The position numbers were made by a program, and so were the translations under genes. Shown here piece after piece: positions 1 through 9,769 of a stretch of 64,000 nucleotides of DNA (the first letter of the stretch is position 1; the number at the start of each line of letters is the position of its first letter). The DNA comes from Gonocerus acuteangulatus (lineage: Eukaryota; Arthropoda; Insecta; Hemiptera; Coreidae). Below the pieces are notes generated by a model that saw nothing but the letters and a program-made list of their open reading frames with translations, did not search any database and had not been told where the DNA came from. The stretch covers positions 72,015,232-72,079,231 of the forward strand of contig OX328130.1 in assembly GCA_946811695.1 (NCBI GenBank), written 5' to 3'.

Positions 1-1638
1 TTAAGCAATTCGTGTAAGTCTGTAGGTAAGTGAATGTCTTCTCTTTCCCTGCAGTCTGTAAGTAGGTGTTTGATTGTTAAAGGAACGTTGCAAAGTGTAC
101 AAATCGGTTTGTCCTGTTTAAGCAATTCGTGTAAGTCTGTAGGTAAGTGAATGTCTTCCCTTTCCCTGGAGTCTGTAAGTAGGTGTTTGATTGTTAAAGG
201 AACGTTGCAAAGTGTACAAATCGGTTTGTCCTGTTTAAGCAATTCGTGTAAGTCTGTAGGTAAGTCAATGTCTTGTCTTTCCCTGCAGTCTGTAAGTAGG
301 TGTTTGATTGTTAAAGGAACGTTGCAAAGTGTACAAATCGGTTTGTCCTGTTTAAGCAATTCGTGTAAGTCTGTAGGTAAGTGAATGTCTTCTCTTTCCC
401 TGCAGTCTGTAAGTAGGTGTTTGATTGTTAAAGGAACGTTGCAAAGTGTACAAATCGGTTTGTCCTGTTTAAGCAATTCTTGTAAGTCTGTAGGTAAGTC
501 AATGTCTAGCCTTTCCCTGCAGTCTGTAAGTAGGTGTTTGATTGTTAAAGGAACGTTGCAAAGTGTACAAATCGGTTTGTCCTGTTTAAGCAATTCGTGT
601 AAGTCTGTAGGTAAGTCAATGTCTTCCCTTTCCCTGCAGTCTGTAAGTAGGTGTTTGATTGTTAAAGGAACGTTGCAAAGTGTACAAATCGGTTTGTCCT
701 GTTTAAGCAATTCTTGTAAGTCTGTAGTTAAGTCAATGTCTAGCCTTTCCCTGCAGTCTGTAAGTAGGTGTTTGATTGTTAAAGGAACGTTGCAAAGTGT
801 ACAAATCGGTTTGTCCTGTTTAAGCAATTCTCGTAAGTCTGTAGGTAAGTCAATGTCTTCCCTTTCCCTGGAGTCTGTAAGTATGTGTTTGATTGTTAAA
901 GGAACGTTGCAAAGTGTACAAATCGGTTTGTCCTGTTTAAGCAATTCGTGTAAGTCTGTAGGTAAGTCAATGTCTTCCCTTTCCCTGCAGTCTGTAAGTA
1001 TGTGTTTGATTGTTAAAGGAACGTTGCAAAGTGTACAAATCGGTTTGTCCTGTTTAAGCAATTCTCGTAAGTCTGTAGGTAAGTCAATGTCTTGTCTTTC
1101 CCTGCAGTCTGTAAGTAGGTGTTTGATTGTTAAAGGAACGTTGCAAAGTGTACAAATCGGTTTGTCCTGTTTAAGCAATTCGTGTAAGTCTGTAGGTAAG
1201 TCAATGTCTTCCCTTTCCCTGCAGTCTGTAAGTATGTGTTTGATTGTTAAAGGAACGTTGCAAAGTGTACAAATCGGTTTGTCCTGTTTAAGCAATTCGT
1301 GTAAGTCTGTAGGTAAGTCAATGTCTTCCCTTTCCCTGCAGTCTGTAAGTAGGTGTTTGATTGTTAAAGGAACGTTGCAAAGTGTACAAATCGGTTTGTC
1401 CTGTTTAAGCAATTCGTGTAAGTCTGTAGGTAAGTGAATGTCTTCCCTTTCCCTGCAGTCTGTAAGTATGTGTTTGATTGTTAAAGGAACGTTGCAAAGT
1501 GTACAAATCGGTTTGTCCTGTTTAAGCAATTCGTGTAAGTCTGTAGGTAAGTGAATGTCTTCCCTTTCCCTGCAGTCTGTAAGTATGTGTTTGATTGTTA
1601 AAGGAACGTTGCAAAGTGTACAAATCGGTTTGTCCTGT
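1..1638. repeat. 117-bp tandem array derived from a LINE zinc-knuckle segment
   Basis: There are 13 complete 117-bp units (starting at 34, 151, 268, 385 and so on to 1438) plus a partial unit at each end; the array runs off the left edge of the window. Units differ at only a few positions: tcttcc/tcttgt/tctagc, ctgcag/ctggag, agtagg/agtatg, attcgtg/attcttg/attctcg, gtaagtga/gtaagtca. Read on the minus strand a unit encodes DKPICTLCNVPLTIKHLLTD plus a trailing C, a CxxC-H-C zinc knuckle like that at the C terminus of I/Jockey-type LINE polyproteins. After 1638 the array continues directly into the rest of that LINE fragment. Plus-strand open frames across it (for example 385-1437) are antisense by-products of a period divisible by three. 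Confidence 0.9.
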
Positions 1639-1715
1639 CTTGTCATCAAATACGAATGTGTCAAGTGTGAATGTCCAATACGTAGTCTAGTAAGCACGAC
1701 TTCTTCACGCCTCGA
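1560..1715 (-). pseudogene. LINE (I/Jockey type) RNase H C-terminal fragment
   Basis: On the minus strand the sequence reads EEVVLTRLRIGHSHLTHSYL, then MTRQDKP and the CxxC...HLLTDC knuckle. The RLRIGHxxLTHxYLM block followed by a CxxC-H-C knuckle is the usual end of the RNase H region in I-clade and related LINEs, where it belongs to the pol protein used in target-primed reverse transcription. A homologous fragment lies at 17540-18011 (GHTRLTQEYPMTRLDKPTCN). The knuckle half of this fragment is the unit amplified in the array at 1-1638, so this is the parental junction. No start, RT domain or poly(A) tail is present, so it is a dead fragment. Confidence 0.8.
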
Positions 1716-1894
1716 GTTCCTAATACTGGAACTCCAGGCTCCTATTTTTGAAATCAGCATTGAGCCATTAAGCACTTTCAATGTTCACAAGTATGTACTT
1801 CAAACCACAAGAACAGTTCAAAAAGTTGATAACAATAAAAAAAAGTCTAGTTAGCGACAAATTTTCGAGAATCACTCCACTTTCAAAAATATTC

Positions 1895-2669
1895 GGGTCT
1901 TTTTGCGAAGACCACATCCAGTTACTTTTAAAGTAGCAGTAGTGATTTATAACAGTTACTCGTACTCGCTGATAAGCTTACAGGTTCTTTGCTGGTTATC
2001 TATCACTAATTGACTCGTTATCTACGGTTATAATTCATTTTAGATAATGAGAAGCAATATTTATTAATAAAAAGGTTAATATGATCAAAATCAATTCTCT
2101 CAACTATGAAAAAAGTTATTAAGCATTAATGTTGACTGTTTTGCAGATTATAGAAGGATAACAAACAACGATATTTTCAAACAAACATATTTTATTCCTT
2201 TTCTCTCTCTCATTTTTGGATATTTTACATTTATTAGGCATTACATGCTATGCGTTTCTGCTCGCTACGCTACGCTCCGCTCGCTCAAGAAGATATCAAA
2301 ACCCTAGTCAATCCAACTCGCAATTAATAGAATTATATTAATTGTAGCGACTCTAGTCTATCCAACTCGCTAAAATTAATAGGATTCCATTAATTTTTCC
2401 CAGTGAGAAACCAATCCCTTTTTCTTTGTCAGGAACATCGCGAACTAATTGTAAAAGACTCATTTTTTCTCACTAACATAAGCAGAGCTTTTTCGTAAAC
2501 AAACTAATTCACTGTTGAAGGTTACTTTACTCCCAACAAGAACCAATGCAATTGGTCAGCGGAATCCTCCAATAGGAAGGCAAAGGAGTTATGCGCATGC
2601 GCTGAATCACTGATACAATCACTACTGCTACTTCAAAAGTAACTGGATGTGGTCTTCGCAAAAAGCCCC
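1895..2669. mobile_element. MITE-K copy 1, non-autonomous DNA transposon with 8-bp target duplication
   Basis: Terminal inverted repeats of about 50 bp begin GGGTCTTTTTGCGAAGACCA on the left. The right end is the near-perfect complement, ending GGTCTTCGCAAAAAGCCCC. The direct repeat aaatattc flanks both sides (1887-1894 and 2670-2677). An 8-bp duplication is typical of hAT-like transposases. The 775-bp interior has no transposase frame. A second full copy lies at 22874-23574, with relics at 19737, 58200 and 63831. Confidence 0.85.
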
Positions 2670-2677
2670 AAATATTC

Positions 2678-3115
2678 TTCAAACTGCCGAATCACAGAAA
2701 ATTTGTAAAATTTAATTACCTCTCCAAAGTTATACTCAGAACTGAGATTAACTCTCAGTTTTATAATATAATTGGAAATATAATATAATAATATAATGGG
2801 AAACAACTGATAAATAAAACTAATGAAATTTTTTTTGGGGCGATATTATCAGAAATAAATGAAAATTATTCTTCATGAAATTTATATTTAATGATTTCAG
2901 TAAGTCTTACATTATAGTTGAATAAAAAAAAATTTCTATTCTGCATACACTTATTGTATATATGTGTGTGTGTATGTAGGTTTATTAGGTAATTGTCTTT
3001 TCAGGCAATGTTTTCAGTTTACCAGGATCCAAATTTTGAAACTAAAACCGGTCCATCTATTGTTTCGTGCTTTAAATGTTTCCTAAACCAATTCTTTTAG
3101 TATATAATTAAAATA
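2678..3115. other. no recognisable gene
   Basis: AT-rich sequence with short poly(A/T) runs. I see no coding, RNA or repeat signal beyond low complexity. Confidence 0.5.
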
Positions 3116-3385
3116 CATGGTCGTATATAAGGGGAGGGCTGAGGGCGCTGCAGCCCCCCCCCCCCCCCCGAAATTCTGATTTGATCGGTAAAAATTTCAT
3201 AAAACCCTTAAAAATAAATTAAATAAGATCATTTAGTTCATAAAACATATTCTATTTTGGGGGTAAGTTGGTTAAAACTCTTCCAAGATCTAAATTGTTA
3301 GTATTCCATACACCGGAAATGGTCTTAGCCCCCCCCCCGAAATTTTCCCAGCCCCCTTCGAAATTATTTTCTATATACGCCCATG
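3116..3385. mobile_element. MITE-L copy 1 (CATGGGCGTATATA termini)
   Basis: The termini are catggtcgtatataa on the left and tctatatacgcccatg on the right, an inverted repeat. Both sides hold poly-C tracts of 9 to 14 bases, beside a GCTGCAGC palindrome. The flanks ttaaaata (3108-3115) and ttaaaatg (3386-3393) look like an 8-bp target duplication with one change. No coding capacity. Termini beginning CATGGGCGTA with 8-bp duplications are what I would expect of a hAT-type element; the superfamily is inference. Confidence 0.8.
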
Positions 3386-3483
3386 TTAAAATGTTATGTC
3401 TTAAGAAGTGTGCAATGAATTCCGTTAATTGAAAATAAATTATGATATTTTGAGTTGATTATTTCAAGTGCATTTGCTCAATT

Positions 3484-3591
3484 TATAATGCTGTATTATT
3501 AACTCTGAGCTATTTCATACCAAGATTCTCGGTAGTCTATAATGCTGTATTATTAACTCTGAGCTATTTCATACCAAGATTCTCGGTAGTC
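3484..3591. repeat. 54-bp direct duplication
   Basis: Two adjacent copies, starting tataatgctgtattattaac and ending at the sequence ctcggtagtc, are essentially identical. This is a simple recent tandem duplication in otherwise unremarkable DNA. Confidence 0.85.
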
Positions 3592-4241
3592 TATAAAATC
3601 TGCTGAGAAATACTTGTGCATGTTCTGTCCTCGTCGACATGATGTCACTTTGTCCTTCTCGGATCTGACCTACAACAATGTTGTCATACTGTTTTCATCG
3701 TGTACAGAAATGACTCCATTCTCATCAGGAGAAAATTAAAAAAAAAAAAAAAATGTGACAGACAAAACAGTTATTGGTATTTTCATTCGTTTGTAAACAG
3801 AAATTACTCCCCTAATGCCAATTAACCCATGTAAATTAAGAAATTTAATGCTTTGGGTTCACTTCCCACTAGAGATGGAGGTGTTTATATGAAAATAAAC
3901 GTTCTTCACAGAGGAGCTGCATAACTAAGCACAATTATTAGAAGGGGGTAATATATGTTATATTAATTTGTTTAAAATAACCTAATTGGGTACAAAATAA
4001 ACACTAATATTTTATATTTGCAATGAACAGCTGACTCAATTAATCAATTTTCTTGTGAAGTGTTAAGGTGGATTCACACCATCAGGTCATCGTCCATGAA
4101 CCTCCTTCTACCCTCTAGATGGACCTTTTTTGCTGGTTAACGAACTAGTTCGAACGTATGTTATGGGAATTCTATTAGCCACGTTTCGTGCCTAAAAAAA
4201 GCTAAAAATTTGGCTGTAATATTAATCCAGTAACCGCAAAA
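3592..4241. other. no gene; diverged HINE-A-like relic near 4115-4200
   Basis: No coding signal. The stretch around 4125-4195 (gctggttaacgaactagttc, then cacgtttcgtgcc) resembles the HINE-A segment ggttaacgaactcgttc...aagtttcgtgac, so it is probably an old relic of that family. Confidence 0.4.
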
Positions 4242-4641
4242 TTCATGAAGTGTTTTATGCACCTTGAGATTTTGCTATAATGTACCTCTTGGGTTGATAA
4301 GAAGGTATATATGTGTTGGCTAGACTTACCGTGGAGCACCAGGTACTGCGCATAGGGGAAAGGTACAAACAAATGTAAAAATTTTAATGTAAAATTAACA
4401 CAATTTTACATTGAATAATAAATAAGACAGACACTTTTAAGGGGGATAACATGTAAAAAAAAAAAAAAAAAAGTTTTTATCCTAATATTAAATGTTTTAT
4501 TCACGCTGACATTTAAACCGGCACAGCTGTGCAAGATCATATGAGCAAGAACCAATGAGAGCGTCGAGAACAACCACAACTGCGCGGTGCTGTCATTTAC
4601 TCTTACGGTTACGCGCAGTGCATTACAGTCTGCCCTTTTGT

Positions 4642-4693
<52 letters not shown>

Positions 4694-4957
4694 GGCGCAT
4701 CTACATCTAGGTCATTAGCGCCGACATCCAGGGTGCAGCGAGGAATTTTACCAGCGAGCCGTGGGATGATAAAATTCGTGCCGGAGGTTGGGAATCGAAC
4801 CTACCATCTCCCGCTTATGAATCCAAGGCGCTAGCCATTAGACCACGGGAGACCCCCCCTTTTGTAATTATTTTCAAATATGGTTATTGAAGAAGTTGTT
4901 TAAATCGCAGCGTGAATAAAGCACTCCATTTAATATTAAAAATAAAAACTAGTTACT
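4242..4957. mobile_element. FB-D copy 1, truncated foldback element with nested SINE
   Basis: It matches the left arm and centre of the complete copies at 9770-10554 and 27548-28450 (ttcatgaagtgttttatgca; accaggtactgcgcatag). The outer left end is missing, and the right arm stops where the 5S SINE at 4958 begins. A tRNA-like SINE is inserted at 4646-4856. No coding capacity. Confidence 0.7.
4646..4856 (-). mobile_element. tRNA-Glu-like SINE, reverse orientation
   Basis: On the minus strand the head reads GGTCTCCCGTGGTCTAATGG, with a pol III A box (TGGTCTAATGG) and B box (GGTTCGATTCC). It ends in the tail hairpin CGGCGC...GCGCCG and a long A run (the poly-T at 4646-4692). The 13-bp direct repeat cccttttgtaatt (4633-4645 and 4857-4869) is its target-site duplication and splits FB-D copy 1. 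The TGGTCTAGTGGCTAG-like A-box region points to tRNA-Glu as source. Other copies: 20300, 30723, 45268. Confidence 0.9.
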
Positions 4958-5135
4958 GCCAACGGCCATAGCCACGTTGAATACACCGGTTCTCGTAGAT
5001 CACCGAAGTTAAGCAACGTCGGGCGTGGTCAGTACCTGAATGGGTGACCACGTGCTGTTGGCATTAGAAAAGGGTGGCGACCTGTAGATAGCCCGGCGCT
5101 AATAGCCAAATAGTTGATGCTCCGTAAAAAAAAAG
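4958..5135 (+). mobile_element. 5S rRNA-derived SINE
   Basis: Positions 4958-5062 match eukaryotic 5S rRNA (GCCAACGGCCATAGCCACGT, ATCACCGAAGTTAAGCAACG, TCAGTACCTGAATGGGTGAC, CTGTTGGC). A short stretch before the final GTGCTGTTGGC is missing, and the copy is single, so this is a SINE head rather than a functional gene. It carries a tail (CGGCGCTAATAGCC...GCTCCG) and poly(A). The internal 5S promoter (A box, C box) would allow pol III transcription. Related copies: 31183, 51812, 55253, and a tail fragment at 18118. Confidence 0.85.
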
Positions 5136-5144
5136 ACTAGGAGA

Positions 5145-5345
5145 CACCAGCAGGACACTCGGAGGCCGTGAGAGCTAAGGCGTGTGCTCTCCGTAACTAA
5201 GGTCGTGGGCTCGATTCCCACTAGGGGCGATGAAGAAAGAAAAAATCCCAATCCTGGTTTGAGAAGGATGGTAACCTGTAAAAAAACTATCCTTAAAATC
5301 GCTGTCGTGTTTAAGTGGACGTCAGAACCTAAATAAAAAAAATTA
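5145..5345 (+). mobile_element. third SINE type, tRNA-like head
   Basis: The B-box-like GGTCGTGGGCTCGATTCCCA follows a tRNA-like head. The body contains aaggatggtaacctgt and ends aacctaaataaaaaaaa. A diverged relative is at 56330-56480 (ctatcctggccagaaaagag, then gtgctaacctgttgac). Confidence 0.6.
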
Positions 5346-5684
5346 AGATTAATGTCGCTTGTACAAGAAGGAAACTAGGATTGTATTTGATAGCGTGCAT
5401 GAATGGATATATTTTATCTTCCATCATAAAACACGCTTACACTCAGGTTCCTGTTGACGTCTTCATCTTTTCCTCTGATGTCAATATCCAGGAGGAAAGT
5501 CCTGGAAACTAGCTTCTACACCGCATTATCGTAATATCACATGACGTTAGTACAACAAAATTACACGCTTAAAATACAACCACTTATTTCCAATTACATT
5601 TTTCCTCTCTGGAAAAAATCTCTACAATTTTTTGTGCCATTTAACACTCTGGCGATCTCGAGGCAAAACTCAAACGCCACATGA
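5346..5684. other. no recognisable gene
   Basis: Nothing coding was recognised immediately upstream of the LINE fragment that starts near 5685. Confidence 0.4.
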
Positions 5685-6225
5685 ACTGTTTCATTGGTTT
5701 TATCCTCGGGATCCCCAGACTCCCGCATATCACATTTCTACCAGGAGCTAAATTGGCTATTCCCTCTTTATCGTCGACAGTACTTCCTCGGCTCAGTCCT
5801 TTACCAAGTAATTCAATCCCGTAGACCTTCTTATATTTTTCAACTTCTTAAATTTAAATCCTCGGTTCACTCCCGTAACACCCGATCTAGTCCTTCCGAT
5901 CTTTATATTCCTTCCCACCGAATAGCAATATTCGAAAAATCATTCGTCACCCGTGCCACCTCGTTATGGAATTCCTTACCTCTGTTTGTCCGCCATTCTA
6001 CCAACCTAAAAACCTTTAAATCCCGACTCTTCCACCACCTTCTATCCCTCCAAGTTTTACCCAACCCCTAGTCTAAATTGAAGCTGTACACTATATACTG
6101 ATACTGATAGGATTAATTAGTTTTTAAGTTTATACGTAAAATTCACAATTATTTTGTAATTTTAAAATTATTCCTATGGGACTTGTGTCCCGGAAGAAGA
6201 ATATAACTTTTCATTCATTCATTGT
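5685..6225 (+). pseudogene. 3' end of a CR1/L2-like non-LTR retrotransposon
   Basis: The frame from just after a stop at 5682 to the stop at 6069-6071 encodes a typical LINE pol C terminus. It has a YRRQYFLGSVLYQ block, then SRNTRSSPSDLYIPSHR and KSFVTRATSLWNSLPLFVR, with TFKSRLFHHLL at the end. The LWNSLP...FKSRL pattern is common at the C terminus of CR1/L2/Jockey-group reverse transcriptases. The 3' UTR ends in a short ATTC repeat (ttcattcattcattg), as in several CR1/L2-type lineages. The RT and endonuclease domains are absent, so it is a 5'-truncated dead copy. Confidence 0.75.
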
Positions 6226-6508
6226 ATTTTTCAATATAATCACTTATTTTCCCAAATCGAAGGAAATTAAGCAAAATTATCAATTAAGCAAAATATCAAT
6301 TAAGCAATTTGTGCATAAATCTTTTATTTTGACTTTATTTTCCTATATTGTAAAATTAGTATATAGACGGAATAACAAGTCTACTGAAATTTGTATCTGG
6401 TATCAGGAAGAGCTTTTAAATTTTCTTCTTGAGGCAGGCTTACTAAAAAATAAAAATTGAATTAAATTTTTGTAATATTATTATGTTTCTATCCACAATG
6501 AACCACTA
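6226..6508. other. no recognisable gene
   Basis: AT-rich sequence. A 94-residue frame crosses it but shows no family resemblance. Confidence 0.4.
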
Positions 6509-6859
6509 ATGTTGCCATCAGGCGCCTTCAGATTAAGCCCTGTCAAAATCTTATGTGCTGAAACGGGAGAACCTCCACTGCAGTATCGGCGTCAAATTAT
6601 TGCCCTAAAGTACATTATAAAAACAAAGGCTCTTGGGACTCCTTGTGTAATAGAATTTCTTAATAATAAATATTATGAAAGTCATAAAAGAACAACCCCC
6701 CCCCCCCCCCCAAAAAAAAACACAAGATTACAAGTCAAGCAATGCCACAATCATCAATTTACCAAAGTAGCAAAAAAGATCCAATTGCTAACAAAATATT
6801 TAACTCCTCCATACGACAAAAATCTAATGTTTTGTACATATTTAAGAAAAGACCCATAA
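6509..6859 (+). pseudogene. LINE fragment: linker between RT and RNase H
   Basis: The peptide contains GAFRLSPVKILCAETGEPPL followed by QYRRQIIALKY. In I-clade and related LINEs, the block GAFR(T/S)SPxxxLxAExGEPPLxxRR lies after the reverse transcriptase and before RNase H. A poly-C/poly-A run at 6697-6720 and a premature end show decay. It may come from the same family as the RNase H fragment at 17540-18011; the two do not overlap, so this cannot be tested by eye. Confidence 0.65.
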
Positions 6860-6994
6860 ACACACAAAAAAAACTAAAAAAAAAACAACAAAACAGGAGC
6901 AGCCGTAATAGTAGAAGACGTCGTTCATGCAATCAGACTACCCGACCATACTTAAGAACATTCCACACAACTGCATGCCATTCTTCTCGCACAC

Positions 6995-7083
6995 CAGGCG
7001 GCCGGAGCATAGTACTAACCACACTATCTCCCTAGTTCCGCATAGTCATGAGTCAGATAGCTCTTCAGTAGCGGACCCTCCGA
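6995..7083 (+). mobile_element. fragment of the tRNA-Ala-like SINE
   Basis: It matches the 3' body of the SINE at 18465 (caggcggccggagcat, ccacactatctccctag). The head and tail are missing. Confidence 0.6.
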
Positions 7084-7120
7084 GCGTTTCTCAAAATTTT
7101 TCTTGGACATGTACGAGGTA

Positions 7121-7937
7121 AGGTCCATAAGTTTCCGGCCTGTCCTGCTTCCCCTCCTTCAAACGTGCCGGGACCTGCACGCCTAAACCCACCTCCGCCG
7201 GGACCTGCTCACTCCGTACCCATCGCCCGCACTTCCTCAGTCTTGTCAGTCAGTGTCCAGCCTTAAAGGAAACTCCCCATTTTTACAATGTTCAAACTCG
7301 AGTACCGTGCGGTAATTAAATTCTTTTGTAAAGAGGGTCTTACTCCTGCGCAAATTAAAGAGCGCTTAGATTGTGTATACGGGCAGTCCTCCCCCTCGTA
7401 TTCCACAGTGAAAGAATGGGCAAAATGGAGAAGACAAGGATAAGCGCCTCCTTTAAAGGCAAAAGTCACGCAGTCAACAAAAAAGGCAATGGCCACAATT
7501 TTTTGGGACTGTAAAGGAATACTACTGATAGATTTTAAAGAAAGGAATACCACAATGAATGGTGAGTATTATGCAGCCCTACTTCACCGGTTACGAGACG
7601 CCATTAAAGAGAAGAGGCGAGGGAAGTTAAGCAGAGGTGTCCGCCTCCTTCACGACAATGCCTCTGTCCACACAGCATTGATTTCCAAGGCCGCTGTGAA
7701 GGACTGTGGATTCCAAGAAATCTCTCATCCACCCTACAGCCTTCGTGGAAGGCGATTTAACACCGACGAAGAGCTCCAAGCAGCAGTGGAAGAACATTAT
7801 TTTTTTCATGGTATAGAATTGTTGCCAAAGCGTTGTATTAAGTGTGTTGAACTTAGAGGAGAATATATTGAAAAACAGTAAAACCAGTTTTTTTCTTACA
7901 CCTTTCCTTCTATCCCATGCCGGAAACTTATGGACCT
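7121..7937 (+). mobile_element. mariner element, internally deleted
   Basis: The 19-bp inverted repeats AGGTCCATAAGTTTCCGGC (7121-7139) and its exact complement (7919-7937) are flanked by TA on both sides (7119-7120, 7938-7939), the Tc1/mariner target duplication. At 817 bp it is shorter than the roughly 1.3 kb of full mariners, because the transposase gene has lost two blocks. It lies at the centre of an imperfect palindrome in the flanks (7096-7114 against 7944-7962, 17 of 19 complementary). Confidence 0.9.
7287..7881 (+). pseudogene. mariner transposase with two internal deletions
   Basis: It starts MFKLEYRAVIKFFCKEGLTP, the N-terminal helix-turn-helix of mariner transposases, and runs to a stop at 7441-7443. 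In the same frame it resumes as the catalytic-domain segment KAKVTQSTKKAMATIFWDCK, then HDNASVHTALISK (the second catalytic Asp), then HPPYS. There the PDLAPSDY block with the third Asp is missing and the frame joins RGRRFNTDEELQAAVEEH. The first catalytic Asp (usually in a GDE-W motif) is lost in the first deletion. Only one of three catalytic residues remains, so the protein cannot be active, but the intact ends could be moved by a related enzyme. Confidence 0.85.
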
Positions 7938-7939
7938 TA

Positions 7940-9199
7940 CTACGTACATATTCAAGAAAAATATTTAGCTTGGATTGTTAAAAAGTATCTTTTCTTGAAT
8001 GATATTGTGTAAAGCATTATGTTAAACACATAACCCTGTCAGCTGTTACAATAAAAAATCTGGTCGTAAAAATGTTTCGTTTTAAATTCATTACACTCCG
8101 TTCCTGTTTAACTGTCTCCACTGCTTAGAAATCTTTATCTATTTTTCTCTTCGGAGGATTCGCTACGGACTGTCCAAACAAAGCAAAATTCTTCGTACTA
8201 AAACCCTCCAAGGGGCATAAAGGTCCTTGACATTGCTGCTGCCAACCGAGCGTTCCTAATTTCTGTTGGTCGGAGTAAAATCTCATCTCCCCTAGAGAAA
8301 AGAGACAGATATTCCACCCCTCTTGAAATTTATGGCTCCCCTTCGTGTAGGCTCTCCGATAAATTCTCGACTCACGGACTTATTTCCAACAAAATGACAC
8401 ATTTATTGCTTACTAGTCTATGGAAGTCGGAAATAAATGCCTCTTTATTTGATGATTCTATTATGTTCTCCGTATCATTGTGCTTCATCTTACGTTGCTT
8501 AATGGCCGTAATAAATATTTTACTTCCAAAATTACTTATTTATTTACTGACATAGGGATGCCAACTTGTTTTTCACTTCTTAACTAATTTAAGAGCATGT
8601 AGGAATTAACGTTTAATGTTTCGCAAGATATTCTGGCGGCTTCCTCAGGATTAGGCAGTGTAAATGATCACACGGAAGACAGATGATTTGATTGGCCCCA
8701 CAGAACCCAAAATCCTCGGATGTGTCTACAAATGAGAGATTTCGAAACGCCGCTACGGCTTCGAAAATCTATAAATAGGAACTGGACTGAAACCTACCTT
8801 CATTTTCAGAAGAAATATCTGAGGAAGCCGGCAGAAATATATATACACGTATACATATATATTTGTCTGTTCGCTCTCAGACAAATATATAAGCAGTATA
8901 GGTTTGTACGAATTTCACCACACTGTACTAATGGTTTTTTAACCATTTTTTATGGGCTAAAATTCTTTTTTAACTAGTCAAAAATGATATTCCAGACTGT
9001 TTATGGGAAGAAAAAATGTTTAAATGCGCAAAAAGTACGATTTTCCGAGTGAAGTCCCGATGCCGAGTGAAAGCGATGCCGATTTCACGATCATTTTTTG
9101 AGCGAGCTTCGATTGACCCCGATAAATAAATCCGATTTAGATTTTTTTTTTATCATTAGTTCAAGAAAGTATGAAAAAAAAATTAAATAGGGGAAAAAA
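7940..9199. other. no gene; degenerate hammerhead-like motif near 8619-8648
   Basis: I found no protein family. On the minus strand 8648-8619 reads CTGAGGAAGCC...GCGAAAC. The CUGANGA...GAAAC frame is seen in termini of Penelope-like elements, but the intervening stem is weak, so I treat it as a possible relic. The rest is AT-rich with no repeat match that I could see. Confidence 0.35.
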
Positions 9200-9605
9200 A
9201 TTAGCATTTCAGAATTTTAAAGTCGTTTCTCAAAACTATGTTTTTCAAATCGGGCGTTACTCCGGCGTCTTCAATTATTGCCCAATCAACTTCACATTTT
9301 ATCCGCAGATTCCTCATGATATTTTCATGTAAAGTACGTAGGATGTTTTCGATTCATTGAATTATAGCGATTTTATGACCGATTTTCGACGGGTCTTTTA
9401 ATAGAAAATGAATAATTTTCCAAAAAAAAAAAAAATAAAATAATATTTCTTTAAAATCCTACGTACTTTACTAGATTTAACCTTCTTCTTTCAAAATAAT
9501 TTTAGCTTTTTGTTCTAGATTAAAAATTACCGTCTGCAGACTACCGCCCGTGAAAAAAGAGCGTTTCCGTTCGTCAGACAAAGCGCCGCCAATTTTTTCC
9601 GAAGA
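9200..9605 (-). repeat. unclassified dispersed repeat J, copy 1
   Basis: Its reverse complement matches 56645-57000 (plus strand): gtctgcag, tcattttctattaa, tacgtactttactag, gatttgaaaa in the same order and spacing. The copies are diverged. No ends or coding region were identified. Confidence 0.6.
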
Positions 9606-9769
9606 ATTGAGACTTTTTTTTTGGTTGGATACTTTAACGTCCAATATAAAACGTTTGATATATAGAATTGAAAAATATTGAGTTATTTTTTATTTATAAA
9701 TTCAAGAAAATGACTTTGATTTTGATCTCACAAGGTAGCATTATCTCACAAGGTAGCATTATCTCTTAA

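Noticed and set aside
385..1437. 350-residue plus-strand reading frame with a 39-residue repeat (MSSLSLQSVSRCLIVKG...)
   Set aside because: It is antisense to a LINE knuckle segment and stays open because the 117-bp period is divisible by three. The plus-strand peptide has no family resemblance.
2261..2290. GC-rich cgctacgctacgctccgctc stretch as a regulatory site
   Set aside because: It is an internal short repeat of MITE-K and recurs in copy 2 (23221-23240).
4958..5062. Functional 5S rRNA gene
   Set aside because: A block near the 3' end is missing, it is fused to a SINE tail and poly(A), and the same deletion recurs at 51812-52027.
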